DNA of 33,577 nt from Candidatus Methanoperedens sp. (GCA_027460585.1 JAPZAP010000060.1:1-33577), one strand, 5' to 3'. Positions 1 to 8,410 are shown, numbered from the stretch's first letter. The notes: generated from the sequence alone by a model not told the origin. Numbers and translations: made by a program.

Positions 1-74
1 GCCTCATTCATTGATTGAAGGTGTTCTGCGGATTCAACCGCATACATTTCTTTATATTCAGACATATCATCCAT
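1..74 (-). CDS. cheA: chemotaxis histidine kinase CheA, N-terminal fragment
   Basis: Only the first 24 codons are inside the window; the gene continues past base 1. The ATG is at 72-74 with an AGAGGA ribosome binding site at 82-87 that overlaps the cheB stop codon, so translation is probably coupled to cheB. The visible peptide has the YKEM...ESAEHLQSMNE pattern seen at the first helix of the CheA Hpt domain in archaea and Gram-positive bacteria. The phosphorylated histidine would lie further downstream and is not visible. CheA is the cytoplasmic kinase that takes signals from methyl-accepting receptors and phosphorylates CheY and CheB. The position directly after cheY-cheB supports the call; the fragment alone would not be decisive. 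Confidence 0.72.
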   Translation of the reverse strand, partial: MDDMSEYKEMYAVESAEHLQSMNE

Positions 75-85
75 AATTATATCCT

Positions 86-1138
86 CTAAGAGATTTCCGC
101 AATGCTCTGGGCAATTTGATTTATTGGTAAAACATAATCAGCCAGATTTTGTTCGATCACAGACCTGGGCATGCCATACACTACGCATGTTGATTCATCC
201 TCAGCGATGACCTTTCCGCCAGCCAGCTTCAGTTTCTTTATTCCTTCAGAACCATCCGAACCCATTCCTGTGAGTATTACCCCAACTGAATTCTCTTTGT
301 ATATGCGCGCCACGGATTCAAGAAGAACATCAACGGAAGGCCTTACTCCCTGGACTTTGTCGCCCTTTGTAAGCGCGATAACCTCACAGAGTTCCCCATC
401 GATCTTTTGCTGTCTTACTGTCATATGAAAGTCCCCGGGTGCTATCAAAACTGTGCCCTGTTTGATGATATCTCCTTCCACAGCTTCTCTCACTCTCATC
501 AGGGATTGGGAGTCCAGTCTCTCTGCAAGGGATTTTGTGAATCCCGCAGGCATATGCTGAACAACAAGCACAGGCGCCTGGAGGTTGGATGGCAAAAGAG
601 GTATGACCTGCTGCAAAGCCCTGGGACCGCCTGTGGATGAACCTATTATTATTATTTTTTTCACTTTTGTTCTTACAGGAGATACTATTTTTTCCTTCTT
701 GATCACTTTTTCTTCTATAAATCCGAGTTTATGAACTTCAACACGCGCAGCAGCTAGCACTTTTTTTATCAGGTCATCCCTGATCTTTTCCATATCAAGG
801 CTTATATTCCCGGATGGTTTTTGAATAAAATCAATAGCACCGTACTGAAAAGCTGTCATTGTCAGATCCCCGTGTTCTGATTCTGCCCCCGTAAGCATTA
901 TTACCCGGGTGGGACACTCACTCATTATATAACCAAGCGCCTGTAAACCATCAAGAACCGGCATTTCTATGTCCATAGTTACTACATCAGGTCGAAGGTG
1001 GGTGACCTTTTCTATTGCTTCCTGCCCGTTTTTTGCCGTGCCCATCACATCTATGTCCGCAGACCCAGCCAGAATATTACTGATAATCTTACGCATAAAA
1101 GCAGAATCATCGACGACAAGCACTTTTATTCGGGGCAT
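86..1138 (-). CDS. cheB: chemotaxis response regulator and protein-glutamate methylesterase CheB
   Basis: This 350-residue protein has the full CheB layout. Residues 1-120 are a receiver domain with the acidic pair D10/D11, phospho-acceptor D56 in the TMDIEMP motif and a conserved lysine in QKPSG. Residues from about 160 are the methylesterase domain, with the catalytic serine in GSSTGGP, the histidine in VQHMP and the aspartate in TGMGSDGS. CheB removes methyl groups from (and deamidates) chemoreceptor glutamates, resetting the receptors after stimulation. It lies 12 bases after cheY and just before cheA. Length and motifs are normal and nothing looks broken. Confidence 0.96.
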   Translation of the reverse strand: MPRIKVLVVDDSAFMRKIISNILAGSADIDVMGTAKNGQEAIEKVTHLRPDVVTMDIEMPVLDGLQALGYIMSECPTRVIMLTGAESEHGDLTMTAFQYGAIDFIQKPSGNISLDMEKIRDDLIKKVLAAARVEVHKLGFIEEKVIKKEKIVSPVRTKVKKIIIIGSSTGGPRALQQVIPLLPSNLQAPVLVVQHMPAGFTKSLAERLDSQSLMRVREAVEGDIIKQGTVLIAPGDFHMTVRQQKIDGELCEVIALTKGDKVQGVRPSVDVLLESVARIYKENSVGVILTGMGSDGSEGIKKLKLAGGKVIAEDESTCVVYGMPRSVIEQNLADYVLPINQIAQSIAEIS

Positions 1139-1150
1139 AAGTTAACCCGA

Positions 1151-1507
1151 TTAAAGATTCTTGGAAACGGCTTCCAATACTTTTGCAGCATCAAATGGCT
1201 TGATAATAAAATCCCTTGCGCCTATTTTGATAGCATCATTCACAACTGTCTGTTGCCCTATCGAACTGCACATAATTACTTTGGCATTACTGTCATGCGC
1301 CATTATCTGTTTCAGGCATTCGATCCCGTCCATATTCGGCATTACTACATCCAGGAATACAAGATTCGGTTTATGCTCCTTATATTTAGCAACACCATCT
1401 AAACCATCAACTGCGTCTATAACTTCATTTCCAGTCGGGGCTATGATTTTTTTAAGCATCATTCTCATGAATGCCGCATCATCTATTAGCAATATTTTTC
1501 CAGCCAT
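1151..1507 (-). CDS. cheY: chemotaxis response regulator CheY
   Basis: A single receiver domain of 118 residues with acidic pair D9/D10, phospho-acceptor D53 in FLDVVMPNMDG and the switch lysine in IKPF. An in-frame ATG five codons upstream (1520-1522) is rejected because a GGAGGA ribosome binding site at 1511-1516 is correctly spaced only for the ATG at 1505-1507. In archaea CheY-P signals to the archaellum motor, normally through CheF and ArlC/D/E adaptors, rather than to a bacterial FliM. It is the first gene of the cheY-cheB-cheA transcript, downstream of arlJ but with its own TATA box. Confidence 0.94.
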   Translation of the reverse strand: MAGKILLIDDAAFMRMMLKKIIAPTGNEVIDAVDGLDGVAKYKEHKPNLVFLDVVMPNMDGIECLKQIMAHDSNAKVIMCSSIGQQTVVNDAIKIGARDFIIKPFDAAKVLEAVSKNL

Positions 1508-1544
1508 TGTTCCTCCGATCAATAAAATTTTTATGGGGTATTAT

Positions 1545-1555
1545 TTTAAATATAT
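1545..1555 (-). promoter_or_regulatory. predicted TATA box for the cheY-cheB-cheA transcript
   Basis: The minus strand reads ATATATTTAAA, a good archaeal TATA box, about 40 bases upstream of the cheY ATG. Transcription would start near 1520-1525, leaving a short leader that includes the GGAGGA site. This separates the chemotaxis genes from the archaellum operon that ends at 1630. Confidence 0.5.
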
Positions 1556-1583
1556 CTGATCGATTTATAGAGTTAATTCCACC

Positions 1584-1621
1584 CACACCTCTATAAACAA
1601 AGGTGTGATATTTGTGTGATA
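1584..1621. promoter_or_regulatory. inverted repeat with two GTGTGATA boxes
   Basis: CACACCT at 1584-1590 is an exact inverse of AGGTGTG at 1601-1607, followed by a second GTGTGATA at 1614-1621. It lies upstream of the cheY TATA box and just after the arlJ stop. The 10-mer GTGTGATATT (1603-1612) recurs at 9254-9263, upstream of the response regulator gene, also as half of an inverted repeat. It may be an operator shared by the motility genes. That is inference; the stem could also act in arlJ 3' end formation. Confidence 0.4.
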
Positions 1622-1629
1622 CAACAAAA

Positions 1630-3282
1630 TCACAAACCCAATAGCGGTCCCATTCCCTGTAACGTTACTTCTGCGGTTAATGCCGATATCCACACAAGCC
1701 CTACAAAATGGGTATATGTGTTAAAATGATGCCCGCCGTCAACAACCCTGATAAGCATTGCAGAAATTAGCGAATGACATACCATCATTACCATAAGCAT
1801 TGATGTCATCAGGGGAATATTACTGGCACCTATTGTTGCGATCGATATCCCTATGTCGATCTCAGGAAGGGATACTTTTGAAAATAGTTTAGCAAGCATT
1901 GCTATTATGGACAGGGCAAGGAACATTGTTGCCGCTATTCCTGCAGTCATCCCGTATAGCACACCTATAAGACTTGAAGCGCTGCTATATCTCAATTTCC
2001 TCATGGAAAGGATAGCCATAAAATTTTTACTGATAATTTCCCCGATTACTGTAGGTTTTCCGCCGACATTCGTTCCTTCAACGAACATCGTTGCAAAGCG
2101 TTCAATCAGATTACTTCCTGTTCCTGCCGCAAAATGCTCCCAGGATCGCGGGGTATTTAACCGTGTTTTAAGTCTCTTATAAAGGTTATTTATATTTAAC
2201 GAAAGAGGACCGAAATCATGTCCAATTAATTCTTTTAAAGATTCAAGGATAAGACCGCTTCTTGTCCCTGCTGCGCCGCCAAGGGAGCGTATGAATGCGC
2301 CGAAATTATTATCGAATCGCTTTATTTTATCTTCTTCAAAACGTGCTATTAATCCTGTCAGTAACAGGGGTGTCAGGGAAACTGCGAACATTATTGGTGT
2401 AGGAAGATGAGTGAATAACAATACAACTCCTGTTACGATCATACAAAGAAATAAAGAGACCGGCATTGACCATTTTATTCTCCTGTCAGCAACGGTCTCA
2501 ATGTTCAGTGTATGCCAGATCCTGTCTGCAGGCACTTTTGATCTTGCATAAAGCAATATGACTAATTCCGTTACTACAAATATGCCTATGGCGCCGCCAA
2601 GGAGTAATATGGAATCCACACCTGTAATTATAGGCATAATTATAGCAAAGGCGACAATGAAAATAAGGGACATGCACATGGAAACGAACATTTCCTTTAC
2701 CATATCGATGGAATTTAAAGAGTCCTGGTACATCGTCACGAAATCGTTCATGACGACTGTCTGCTCTGATATTACGAAATCCTCAAATGCCTGTCCTGCC
2801 TGCACCGAATGCGCCATCCTGTCAAGAAAATCAGCAAACAGCTCCGAAGGTGTCCTGTTCGCTATGAACCGGCACGCTACGGGAAAACTTACATGCCAGT
2901 AGAATACGAGAGCATATATTCTTCCCGTTTCTTTGGCCAGGTAACCATACGCTTCAGTATGTGACAGCTTCAGCAACAGGTCAATCCTTGACATCTGGGA
3001 GGTTGCTAGAACTCCCATATGTGTTATGTAATAATGCATATTATTGTCAATTTCTTTCTTTTTGCTTTCAAGACTTGATATGGGGTATATGATCACAATG
3101 GAAAAAAGAGCCAGCGGAACCAATATAATCCCGACCACCATGACTCCCTGTAAAATCGAGGGAACAAGAAGTACAATTATTACAGGGAACAAAATTGCCA
3201 GGATAGTTACAGGGATCACAAATTTTTTAAAATAATTCTCTTGTGACATTCCAAGACAGTGAAATATGACTTTTGTGTTCAT
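1630..3282 (-). CDS. arlJ: archaellum assembly membrane platform protein ArlJ (FlaJ)
   Basis: A 550-residue polytopic membrane protein with hydrophobic clusters near residues 20-70, 200-245, 270-315 and 430-550, and the conserved cytoplasmic blocks of the type II secretion F / ArlJ family (for example the GGAAGTRSG and FAxGTGSNLIERF regions). ArlJ is the inner-membrane platform on which the ArlI ATPase assembles and rotates the archaellum. The start has GAGGT spaced about eight bases upstream, within the end of arlI; the ATG follows the arlI stop by three bases. As usual it is the last gene of the arl operon. Confidence 0.93.
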   Translation of the reverse strand: MNTKVIFHCLGMSQENYFKKFVIPVTILAILFPVIIVLLVPSILQGVMVVGIILVPLALFSIVIIYPISSLESKKKEIDNNMHYYITHMGVLATSQMSRIDLLLKLSHTEAYGYLAKETGRIYALVFYWHVSFPVACRFIANRTPSELFADFLDRMAHSVQAGQAFEDFVISEQTVVMNDFVTMYQDSLNSIDMVKEMFVSMCMSLIFIVAFAIIMPIITGVDSILLLGGAIGIFVVTELVILLYARSKVPADRIWHTLNIETVADRRIKWSMPVSLFLCMIVTGVVLLFTHLPTPIMFAVSLTPLLLTGLIARFEEDKIKRFDNNFGAFIRSLGGAAGTRSGLILESLKELIGHDFGPLSLNINNLYKRLKTRLNTPRSWEHFAAGTGSNLIERFATMFVEGTNVGGKPTVIGEIISKNFMAILSMRKLRYSSASSLIGVLYGMTAGIAATMFLALSIIAMLAKLFSKVSLPEIDIGISIATIGASNIPLMTSMLMVMMVCHSLISAMLIRVVDGGHHFNTYTHFVGLVWISALTAEVTLQGMGPLLGL

Positions 3283-3285
3283 ATT

Positions 3286-4917
3286 TCATACCTCAAAAGG
3301 AATGCCCTCAAGACCCCTATCCTGGAAAGCCCAGATTATATCTCTTACTTTATAATAATCCAGGATATTTTCTTCCACCATCCTTGTAAGGATTTTTGCG
3401 CGCAATGAAAGTTCATCATATATCAAGCGCTTATCATCGTACCCCTGCTTCACAGCTATCCTATCCAGGATAAAACTATTGTTCATGCCCCTGAAACGAT
3501 GCCTGTCATTGGTAAAATCCCATTCGAAAACGCCACGCGTTATTACACCCCCCGCTTCTTCCAGGTACCCTTCAATTTCATCAACCGAAGTGCATCTTCG
3601 TAAATATTTGCCTTTCCTGTAAATAGCCTGGAGGATCAAAGCACAATTGAGGTTATCCGCGAATGTTGGCGGGATATTGATAGGTACACCTGTAAGACGC
3701 TGGAGAAGTTTCTTGACCGATGAGGCATGGAATGTAGCAAGAACTGCATGCCCTGTCTGCATGGCCTGGAATGCCACAGCACCTTCAGCACCCCTGATCT
3801 CACCCACAATGATATAGTTAGGTCTTGATCGAAGGGCGACTTTTAGAAGGGTGAATGTATCAACCTGCGATTCCACCGGGCCATCCAACCTTGTGATCAA
3901 TTGCTGCCATGCTGGCTGCGGTGGAAGTACTTCAGCCGTATCCTCTACTGTATACATCTTTGATCTGCTGTTGATAAATGGCAATGCGGCGTTAAGCATT
4001 GTTGTCTTACCGCTTGCAGTTTCACCACTGAAAAATATGCTCATCTGGTTCTCAAGCAGAAGCCACAGGTAGGCACACAGGTTAGCATCAACACTTCCCC
4101 ATTTTATAAGCTGGGGAATGCTTGCCGGTATTTCCATAAATTTTCTCATGGTGAAACTGGAACCTCTTCTACTAACATCAGTGCTGTAAATAGCGGAAAT
4201 CCTTGTTCCATCAGGAAGAGACCCATCGATTATGGGACGCGCATCACTCACCGGCCTACCAATACGCTCACCCATCGTGTGAAGCCAGTGGCTCAAGTAT
4301 TCCGCAGTTCCAAAGGTAAGATTGGTTGAAAGCATCGCCAGTATCTTATGAACAATATAAACCCCGCTTACTCCTATACTGTGAATATCTTCAAGATAGG
4401 GATCTCTTATCAACGGCTCTATCGGACCCTGGCCAATTATATCCCTGTCCAGGAAATAAGATATTTTATCATATTCCACCTGGGATAAGGAAACAAGCTT
4501 TACGCCAAGAAGCTTGTCTAAAAAACTTGTCGGCGCAAAACTGCCCTGGATCTGCACGGATTCATTAAAAAGTTTCATTATTAACTTTCGTAACTGGTCT
4601 TCGTTCTCAGGAACAATTTCATCTGCGGCTTTTTCAAGGATTGAATCCATTATAAGCTTATATTTTTTTGATTCCTCTGGCAATAAAACAGGCTCAACTG
4701 CAATATATGCGGTTTTCTTTGATACTTTATCCCCCTTCAAATGGATAAATATCGGATCACCTACCGGATAAATGATGTTTATGACAGGGATATCTGTAAT
4801 ATCACGGGATAACTTGGGAAAAAAGTCCGGCATAACACCGCTTTCCTTCTTGCATTTCTCCACGTATTCAGCAAGATGCGGATTTCTTTTCATGGCTTCT
4901 TCGAATTTATCATCCAT
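3286..4917 (-). CDS. arlI: archaellum motor and assembly ATPase ArlI (FlaI)
   Basis: A type II/IV secretion-type ATPase of 543 residues. The Walker A is GETASGKTT about 300 residues in, followed by the Asp box around MYTVEDTAE, the Walker B region IIVGEIRGAE and the His box AVLATFHASS. ArlI powers both archaellin assembly and filament rotation on the cytoplasmic face of ArlJ, in complex with ArlH. A GTG at 4924-4926 opens the frame three codons earlier, but GGGTGG at 4924-4929 sits six bases before the ATG at 4915-4917, so I use the ATG. It starts 13 bases after the arlH stop. Confidence 0.95.
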   Translation of the reverse strand: MDDKFEEAMKRNPHLAEYVEKCKKESGVMPDFFPKLSRDITDIPVINIIYPVGDPIFIHLKGDKVSKKTAYIAVEPVLLPEESKKYKLIMDSILEKAADEIVPENEDQLRKLIMKLFNESVQIQGSFAPTSFLDKLLGVKLVSLSQVEYDKISYFLDRDIIGQGPIEPLIRDPYLEDIHSIGVSGVYIVHKILAMLSTNLTFGTAEYLSHWLHTMGERIGRPVSDARPIIDGSLPDGTRISAIYSTDVSRRGSSFTMRKFMEIPASIPQLIKWGSVDANLCAYLWLLLENQMSIFFSGETASGKTTMLNAALPFINSRSKMYTVEDTAEVLPPQPAWQQLITRLDGPVESQVDTFTLLKVALRSRPNYIIVGEIRGAEGAVAFQAMQTGHAVLATFHASSVKKLLQRLTGVPINIPPTFADNLNCALILQAIYRKGKYLRRCTSVDEIEGYLEEAGGVITRGVFEWDFTNDRHRFRGMNNSFILDRIAVKQGYDDKRLIYDELSLRAKILTRMVEENILDYYKVRDIIWAFQDRGLEGIPFEV

Positions 4918-4930
4918 GATGACCACCCGG

Positions 4931-5623
4931 TTATGAAACTCCGGAAATGTTGATCATAACACCGCTTTTCGCTTCGACCTTGAAACCTATCATTGCCCCA
5001 ACCTGGATTTCGGGACGTGAATATTTATTAATCATCATAGTCCTTAACATTTCAGTTCCCATCTGGCGCATTTTCAGTGTCATCAGTATCTCAGCCGCAT
5101 CTTTAAATTCGTTCACTACTTTTTGGGGCATTTCGGTGCTGTCCATTGTTATAATAATGGTTTTTTGCATGCCGGTTAGTTTTTTGAAAAAAGAAATAAG
5201 CTCAAGGCTCTTTTCGGCATCTGTGCCATATCTTATGAGGGCGGAAAGAGTATCAATGATAATTACGTTCTTTTCAAACAGGACTTCAGCACTCATCAGG
5301 CGCTTGATAAAATCTATCCTGGGCTTTGATTCTTTCAACAATGGGAAAACAGGAATATACAGTAATTCTCCTTTTAGCAGCCTGATACCGATAGGATAAT
5401 CCAGGGAATTCATCTGGCGGATGAAATTCTTGGTGGTCAGCTGGGTAGATACGTAAGTAACCGTTATTTTGTTATCCAGAAGCCCGTATGCGAATCTCTG
5501 GCAAAGGGCGCTTTTTCCGCTCCCGCTTGGACCATCGATCATAATAAGTGAGCCTTTGGGAAAACCACCGCCAAGCATCTGGTTCAATTCATCCCTGTCT
5601 AGAATAAAAGTATATCCTGCCAT
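4931..5623 (-). CDS. arlH: archaellum motor regulator ArlH (FlaH), RecA-like ATP-binding protein
   Basis: A 230-residue KaiC/RecA-like protein. The Walker A is GPSGSGKS at residues 31-38 and a Walker B-like strand is VIIIDTLSAL. ArlH binds ATP and forms a ring next to ArlI; in characterised archaea it is needed for assembly and has been linked to switching. The ATG begins two bases after the arlG stop and has only a weak AGGA upstream, which points to coupling with arlG. Length and order in the operon are typical. Confidence 0.94.
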   Translation of the reverse strand: MAGYTFILDRDELNQMLGGGFPKGSLIMIDGPSGSGKSALCQRFAYGLLDNKITVTYVSTQLTTKNFIRQMNSLDYPIGIRLLKGELLYIPVFPLLKESKPRIDFIKRLMSAEVLFEKNVIIIDTLSALIRYGTDAEKSLELISFFKKLTGMQKTIIITMDSTEMPQKVVNEFKDAAEILMTLKMRQMGTEMLRTMMINKYSRPEIQVGAMIGFKVEAKSGVMINISGVS

Positions 5624-5625
5624 AG

Positions 5626-6075
5626 TTATGTTGTCCTGAATGGAAATGTATCTTCAATTCCATTGCTTGTGATAACCCTGAGATTATGATTGCCCGCTTG
5701 AAGTGATACGGTGGCATTTATCATTAGAACGTCTCCTGTGAGCCATGTCTGGCTGCCATCTATTATAGTTTTATTAAGATCATTATCGTGAATGATGGTA
5801 CCGTCTATTATTACATTTATATATTTAGTATCAAGCTCTTGTACCCCTGTGTTTTTTACATAAAATGTATAAATTACACTGGAATTAGGAATGATTTCTG
5901 GATCGTTGATCACTGTAATGTCCGTTCTTAATTGCTCGGTCAGGGTCTTACTGCCAATGATCACAGCAGATGAGAGGGACTGGACGTTCATAAATAATGC
6001 CCCTACTACACTTAACGCGATTATGAGAGATGCGATGAAGAAAACCATCTGGGTTGCGGATGCACCTGCGCCCAT
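5626..6075 (-). CDS. arlG: archaellum stator component ArlG (FlaG)
   Basis: A 149-residue protein with one N-terminal membrane helix (about residues 8-32) followed by an extracellular beta-sandwich related to archaellin. The TDITVINDP sequence just after the linker resembles ArlG of methanogens. ArlF and ArlG anchor the motor to the S-layer and act as stator. A GGAGG ribosome binding site overlaps the arlF stop, with the ATG nine bases later. I separate it from ArlF by order and by the INDP motif. Confidence 0.83.
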   Translation of the reverse strand: MGAGASATQMVFFIASLIIALSVVGALFMNVQSLSSAVIIGSKTLTEQLRTDITVINDPEIIPNSSVIYTFYVKNTGVQELDTKYINVIIDGTIIHDNDLNKTIIDGSQTWLTGDVLMINATVSLQAGNHNLRVITSNGIEDTFPFRTT

Positions 6076-6084
6076 TCTTGCCTC

Positions 6085-6480
6085 CTATGGTACTGAATAA
6101 TCAGCCGCACCGTTTGCGGTGATAATTTTAACTCTTCCACCCGCATCAATGATATCCACATTAATGGATGTCTTTGGCGGCCATACTCCCGCGGGATTTA
6201 CATTATAGGAGGAACCGGATTTGAATTCCCCGTCAATAATTACGTTGATATTTCTTGAATCAAGAGTTGTAGACCCATTGTTAAAGATGGTAAGGGTATT
6301 TCCATCCCGGTTCGATATTACTATTTTAGTATTCAATTTTTCTTTCCATAATTCATTTGCATTTTTTTCGGCCTTTTGAACCTGTTTGTTTGACATATCA
6401 GCCAGTGGATAAAACATTGATGCCATATATAATATGGATGCGGTAAAAATAACCACAACGGCAGAGGTTGAAAATCCCAT
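6085..6480 (-). CDS. arlF: archaellum stator component ArlF (FlaF)
   Basis: A 131-residue protein starting MGFSTSAVVVIFTAS, as ArlF proteins of other Euryarchaeota do. It has one N-terminal membrane helix, a charged coiled region (residues 30-50) and an archaellin-like beta domain with the KIVISNRDG and NVIIDG strands. ArlF binds S-layer protein outside the membrane and holds the stator in place. GGAGG lies seven bases before the ATG, next to the arlB3 stop. Confidence 0.83.
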   Translation of the reverse strand: MGFSTSAVVVIFTASILYMASMFYPLADMSNKQVQKAEKNANELWKEKLNTKIVISNRDGNTLTIFNNGSTTLDSRNINVIIDGEFKSGSSYNVNPAGVWPPKTSINVDIIDAGGRVKIITANGAADYSVP

Positions 6481-6495
6481 TTGATGCCTCCGCTG

Positions 6496-7173
6496 TTATG
6501 GATATAGTGGAACGTATTTGTTTACTGCGAACGAGTTGGGTGTTGTTATTTCGAGATTTACTGCCTGCCCAAGTTCCTGGTTCAAAGTTAGCGAGAAACT
6601 TTTTCTTGGAGCTAATATTATACCTTTGAGTGGATCAGTGTTTGGATTAGCAGCACCAGTATCTGTTATAGCAAAGGCACTTATTGTGATTTCTATTAAA
6701 TCTCCACTGTTAAGTACCGGTGTATCGATACTAAATGAAGAATCCACATCTCGCACTGCTGCAGCAGAATAATTTGTCTCACCAGCCGCCACTGGTATAA
6801 CCGTACTATACTTGAGATCATAGCGTTTGTTAGAATCCATAACCGTGATAATAACTTGCCTCAAGTCTATCGATGTAGTGCCTACATCAGGTTTGATCCT
6901 TATTGTTAAATTTTGTATATTATCAACGAGTTTAGTGGAATCGGCTGGATCAGTCCTATCTCCAAGAACCTGCTCCACAACGATATTCGAGGATATCTGC
7001 TGCGTCGCCTCTTTGCTGGTCTTTGTTGCTTTTTGCTGGAGCGACCCTGTTGTATATATCAAGACAGTGGCAGCTACTGCAGCGACAAGTACCATCGCGA
7101 TGAAGATGATCAAAGTGCCGACTCCTATATCACCTCTTTCATTGTCCACCAGGAATTTTTGGTTTGCTTTCAT
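6496..7173 (-). CDS. arlB3: archaellin ArlB, third copy (FlaB)
   Basis: A 225-residue prearchaellin and the longest of the three. Its class III signal peptide has the canonical site ERG|DIGVGTLIIF, with cleavage expected after Gly14 by the preflagellin peptidase. The hydrophobic core [16 protein letters not shown] is the filament-core helix. The C-terminal beta domain is longer than in the neighbours and is exposed on the filament. The start has GGAG seven bases upstream. It lies 37 bases after arlB2, behind a predicted stem-loop, so its level may be lower than that of the upstream archaellins. Confidence 0.93.
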   Translation of the reverse strand: MKANQKFLVDNERGDIGVGTLIIFIAMVLVAAVAATVLIYTTGSLQQKATKTSKEATQQISSNIVVEQVLGDRTDPADSTKLVDNIQNLTIRIKPDVGTTSIDLRQVIITVMDSNKRYDLKYSTVIPVAAGETNYSAAAVRDVDSSFSIDTPVLNSGDLIEITISAFAITDTGAANPNTDPLKGIILAPRKSFSLTLNQELGQAVNLEITTPNSFAVNKYVPLYP

Positions 7174-7195
7174 ATGTTACTCCATATTAAAAAGG

Positions 7196-7218
7196 AAAAA
7201 ATCCCCATCTTCAGGGGA
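7196..7218 (-). terminator. predicted intra-operon stem-loop with U-run between arlB2 and arlB3
   Basis: On the minus strand TCCCC-TGAAGAT-GGGGA (7218 to 7202) forms a five-pair stem, followed directly by six Ts (7201-7196). It overlaps the end of arlB2, whose stop codon is in the loop. It looks like an attenuating terminator or processing site that would set the ratio of the first two archaellins to the downstream genes. Confidence 0.4.
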
Positions 7219-7792
7219 ATAGCTGGACGAAGTCACTCTTAAAGGTTGCAGGAGCTACTACATTCTGGATAACCATTGTGCCTGTTTCAGGAATAATCTC
7301 AATTGTAGCTTTTCCCCTGGTGGCCAATGAATTAGTTGGAGTAATTCTAATCACTCCAATTTCTCCTGGCGACAATACTTGATTATCCACCCCAGTAGTA
7401 TCATTAATTCTAAAATTGGTTGGATCCGGCGAAACAGTTTTAGTGTAATTCAACGTATCCGTTTTAGTGCTATCAATATATTTAATAATAACTTTGGAAA
7501 AATCAATATCTGAGCCACCTGGAGCGGTTTGTACTGTTACGGTAAAGTTATCAATGTTAGCGCCAATAGTCAGAGTATTACCTACAATCGATACTACCTT
7601 CAAATTGGAAGCTACTTCTGCAGTTGCTTGCTTCCCTGTTATCTGGGCTTTTTGCTGCAATACACCTGATGTCTGGATCAACACTGCTGCCGCAACCGCT
7701 GCGACAAGTACCATAGCGATGAATATTATCAGCGTGCCAATTCCGACATCACCTGTGTTATTTTTCAAAATGTTATTTTTTGACTTAATCAT
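7211..7792 (-). CDS. arlB2: archaellin ArlB, second copy (FlaB)
   Basis: A 193-residue prearchaellin. Signal peptide cleavage is expected after Gly14 in [14 protein letters not shown], followed by the conserved core helix [21 protein letters not shown]. The beta domain ends in FVQLFP, as in arlB1 (IQLFP). The frame can also open at 7820-7822, overlapping the arlB1 stop as ATGA. I prefer the ATG at 7790-7792, because AAGGTGAT lies about five bases before it and the signal peptide then has the same length (14) as in the other two copies. Confidence 0.93.
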   Translation of the reverse strand: MIKSKNNILKNNTGDVGIGTLIIFIAMVLVAAVAAAVLIQTSGVLQQKAQITGKQATAEVASNLKVVSIVGNTLTIGANIDNFTVTVQTAPGGSDIDFSKVIIKYIDSTKTDTLNYTKTVSPDPTNFRINDTTGVDNQVLSPGEIGVIRITPTNSLATRGKATIEIIPETGTMVIQNVVAPATFKSDFVQLFP

Positions 7793-8330
7793 AGTATCAC
7801 CTTCTAAGGATATTATTTTCATGGGAATAACTGAATCTGGCTCTGCCCTCCGAATGTTGAAGGAGCTATTAGATCCTTTGTTATCATAGTACCTGTTTCA
7901 GGTATAAACTGAATAGTTGCAGTATCTCTTGGATTCATATATTGACCAGCGCCTAGATTAAATGTAAAATTTCCAAGTTCTCCAGGTTCCAGAACTTGAT
8001 TAGCGGTTACTACCCGTTCTTCGCTATAGGTAATAGATTCAAATGACGAATTACTGGCATTAATAAATTTATATTTCATCATAGTTGTATCTATAGGATT
8101 TCCACCTGCTGATACTTCTGCCAATACGTTCAATGTATCAATATAAGCTCCCTTAACGTTACCGACAACCGATATAATTTTCAAGTTGGAAGATACTTCC
8201 GCTGTCGCTTCTTTACCTGTCTGCTGAGCTTTCTGCTGCAATATGCCTGATGTCTGGATCAACACTGCTGCTGCCACCGCTGCAACAAGTACCATAGCGA
8301 TGAAAATGATCAGCGTGCCAATACCAACAT
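7664..8330. repeat. near-identical archaellin N-terminal segments
   Basis: About 90 bases encoding the core helix in arlB2 (7664-7755) and arlB1 (8244-8330) differ at only a handful of mostly third-codon positions, and the same segment in arlB3 (about 7055-7130) is clearly related. These direct repeats are potential sites for recombination or gene conversion among archaellin genes. Confidence 0.6.
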
Positions 8331-8373
8331 CGGCGTCCTCATTTCTTAATATTTTTGTTCCTTTAGCTTTCAT
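7819..8373 (-). CDS. arlB1: archaellin ArlB, first copy (FlaB)
   Basis: A 184-residue prearchaellin, first in the operon and so probably the major filament subunit. The core helix is identical to that of arlB2 over [20 protein letters not shown]. The cleavage site is unusual: NEDA|DVGIG has Ala at -1 and two acidic residues before it, where family members usually have Gly and a basic residue. The start at 8371-8373 is supported by GGAGGC at 8377-8382; the longer frame to 8421 has no such site. Confidence 0.93.
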   Translation of the reverse strand: MKAKGTKILRNEDADVGIGTLIIFIAMVLVAAVAAAVLIQTSGILQQKAQQTGKEATAEVSSNLKIISVVGNVKGAYIDTLNVLAEVSAGGNPIDTTMMKYKFINASNSSFESITYSEERVVTANQVLEPGELGNFTFNLGAGQYMNPRDTATIQFIPETGTMITKDLIAPSTFGGQSQIQLFP

Positions 8374-8410
8374 AACGCCTCCATTATTGTTTTTTATTTT
8401 TTGAAACTCA

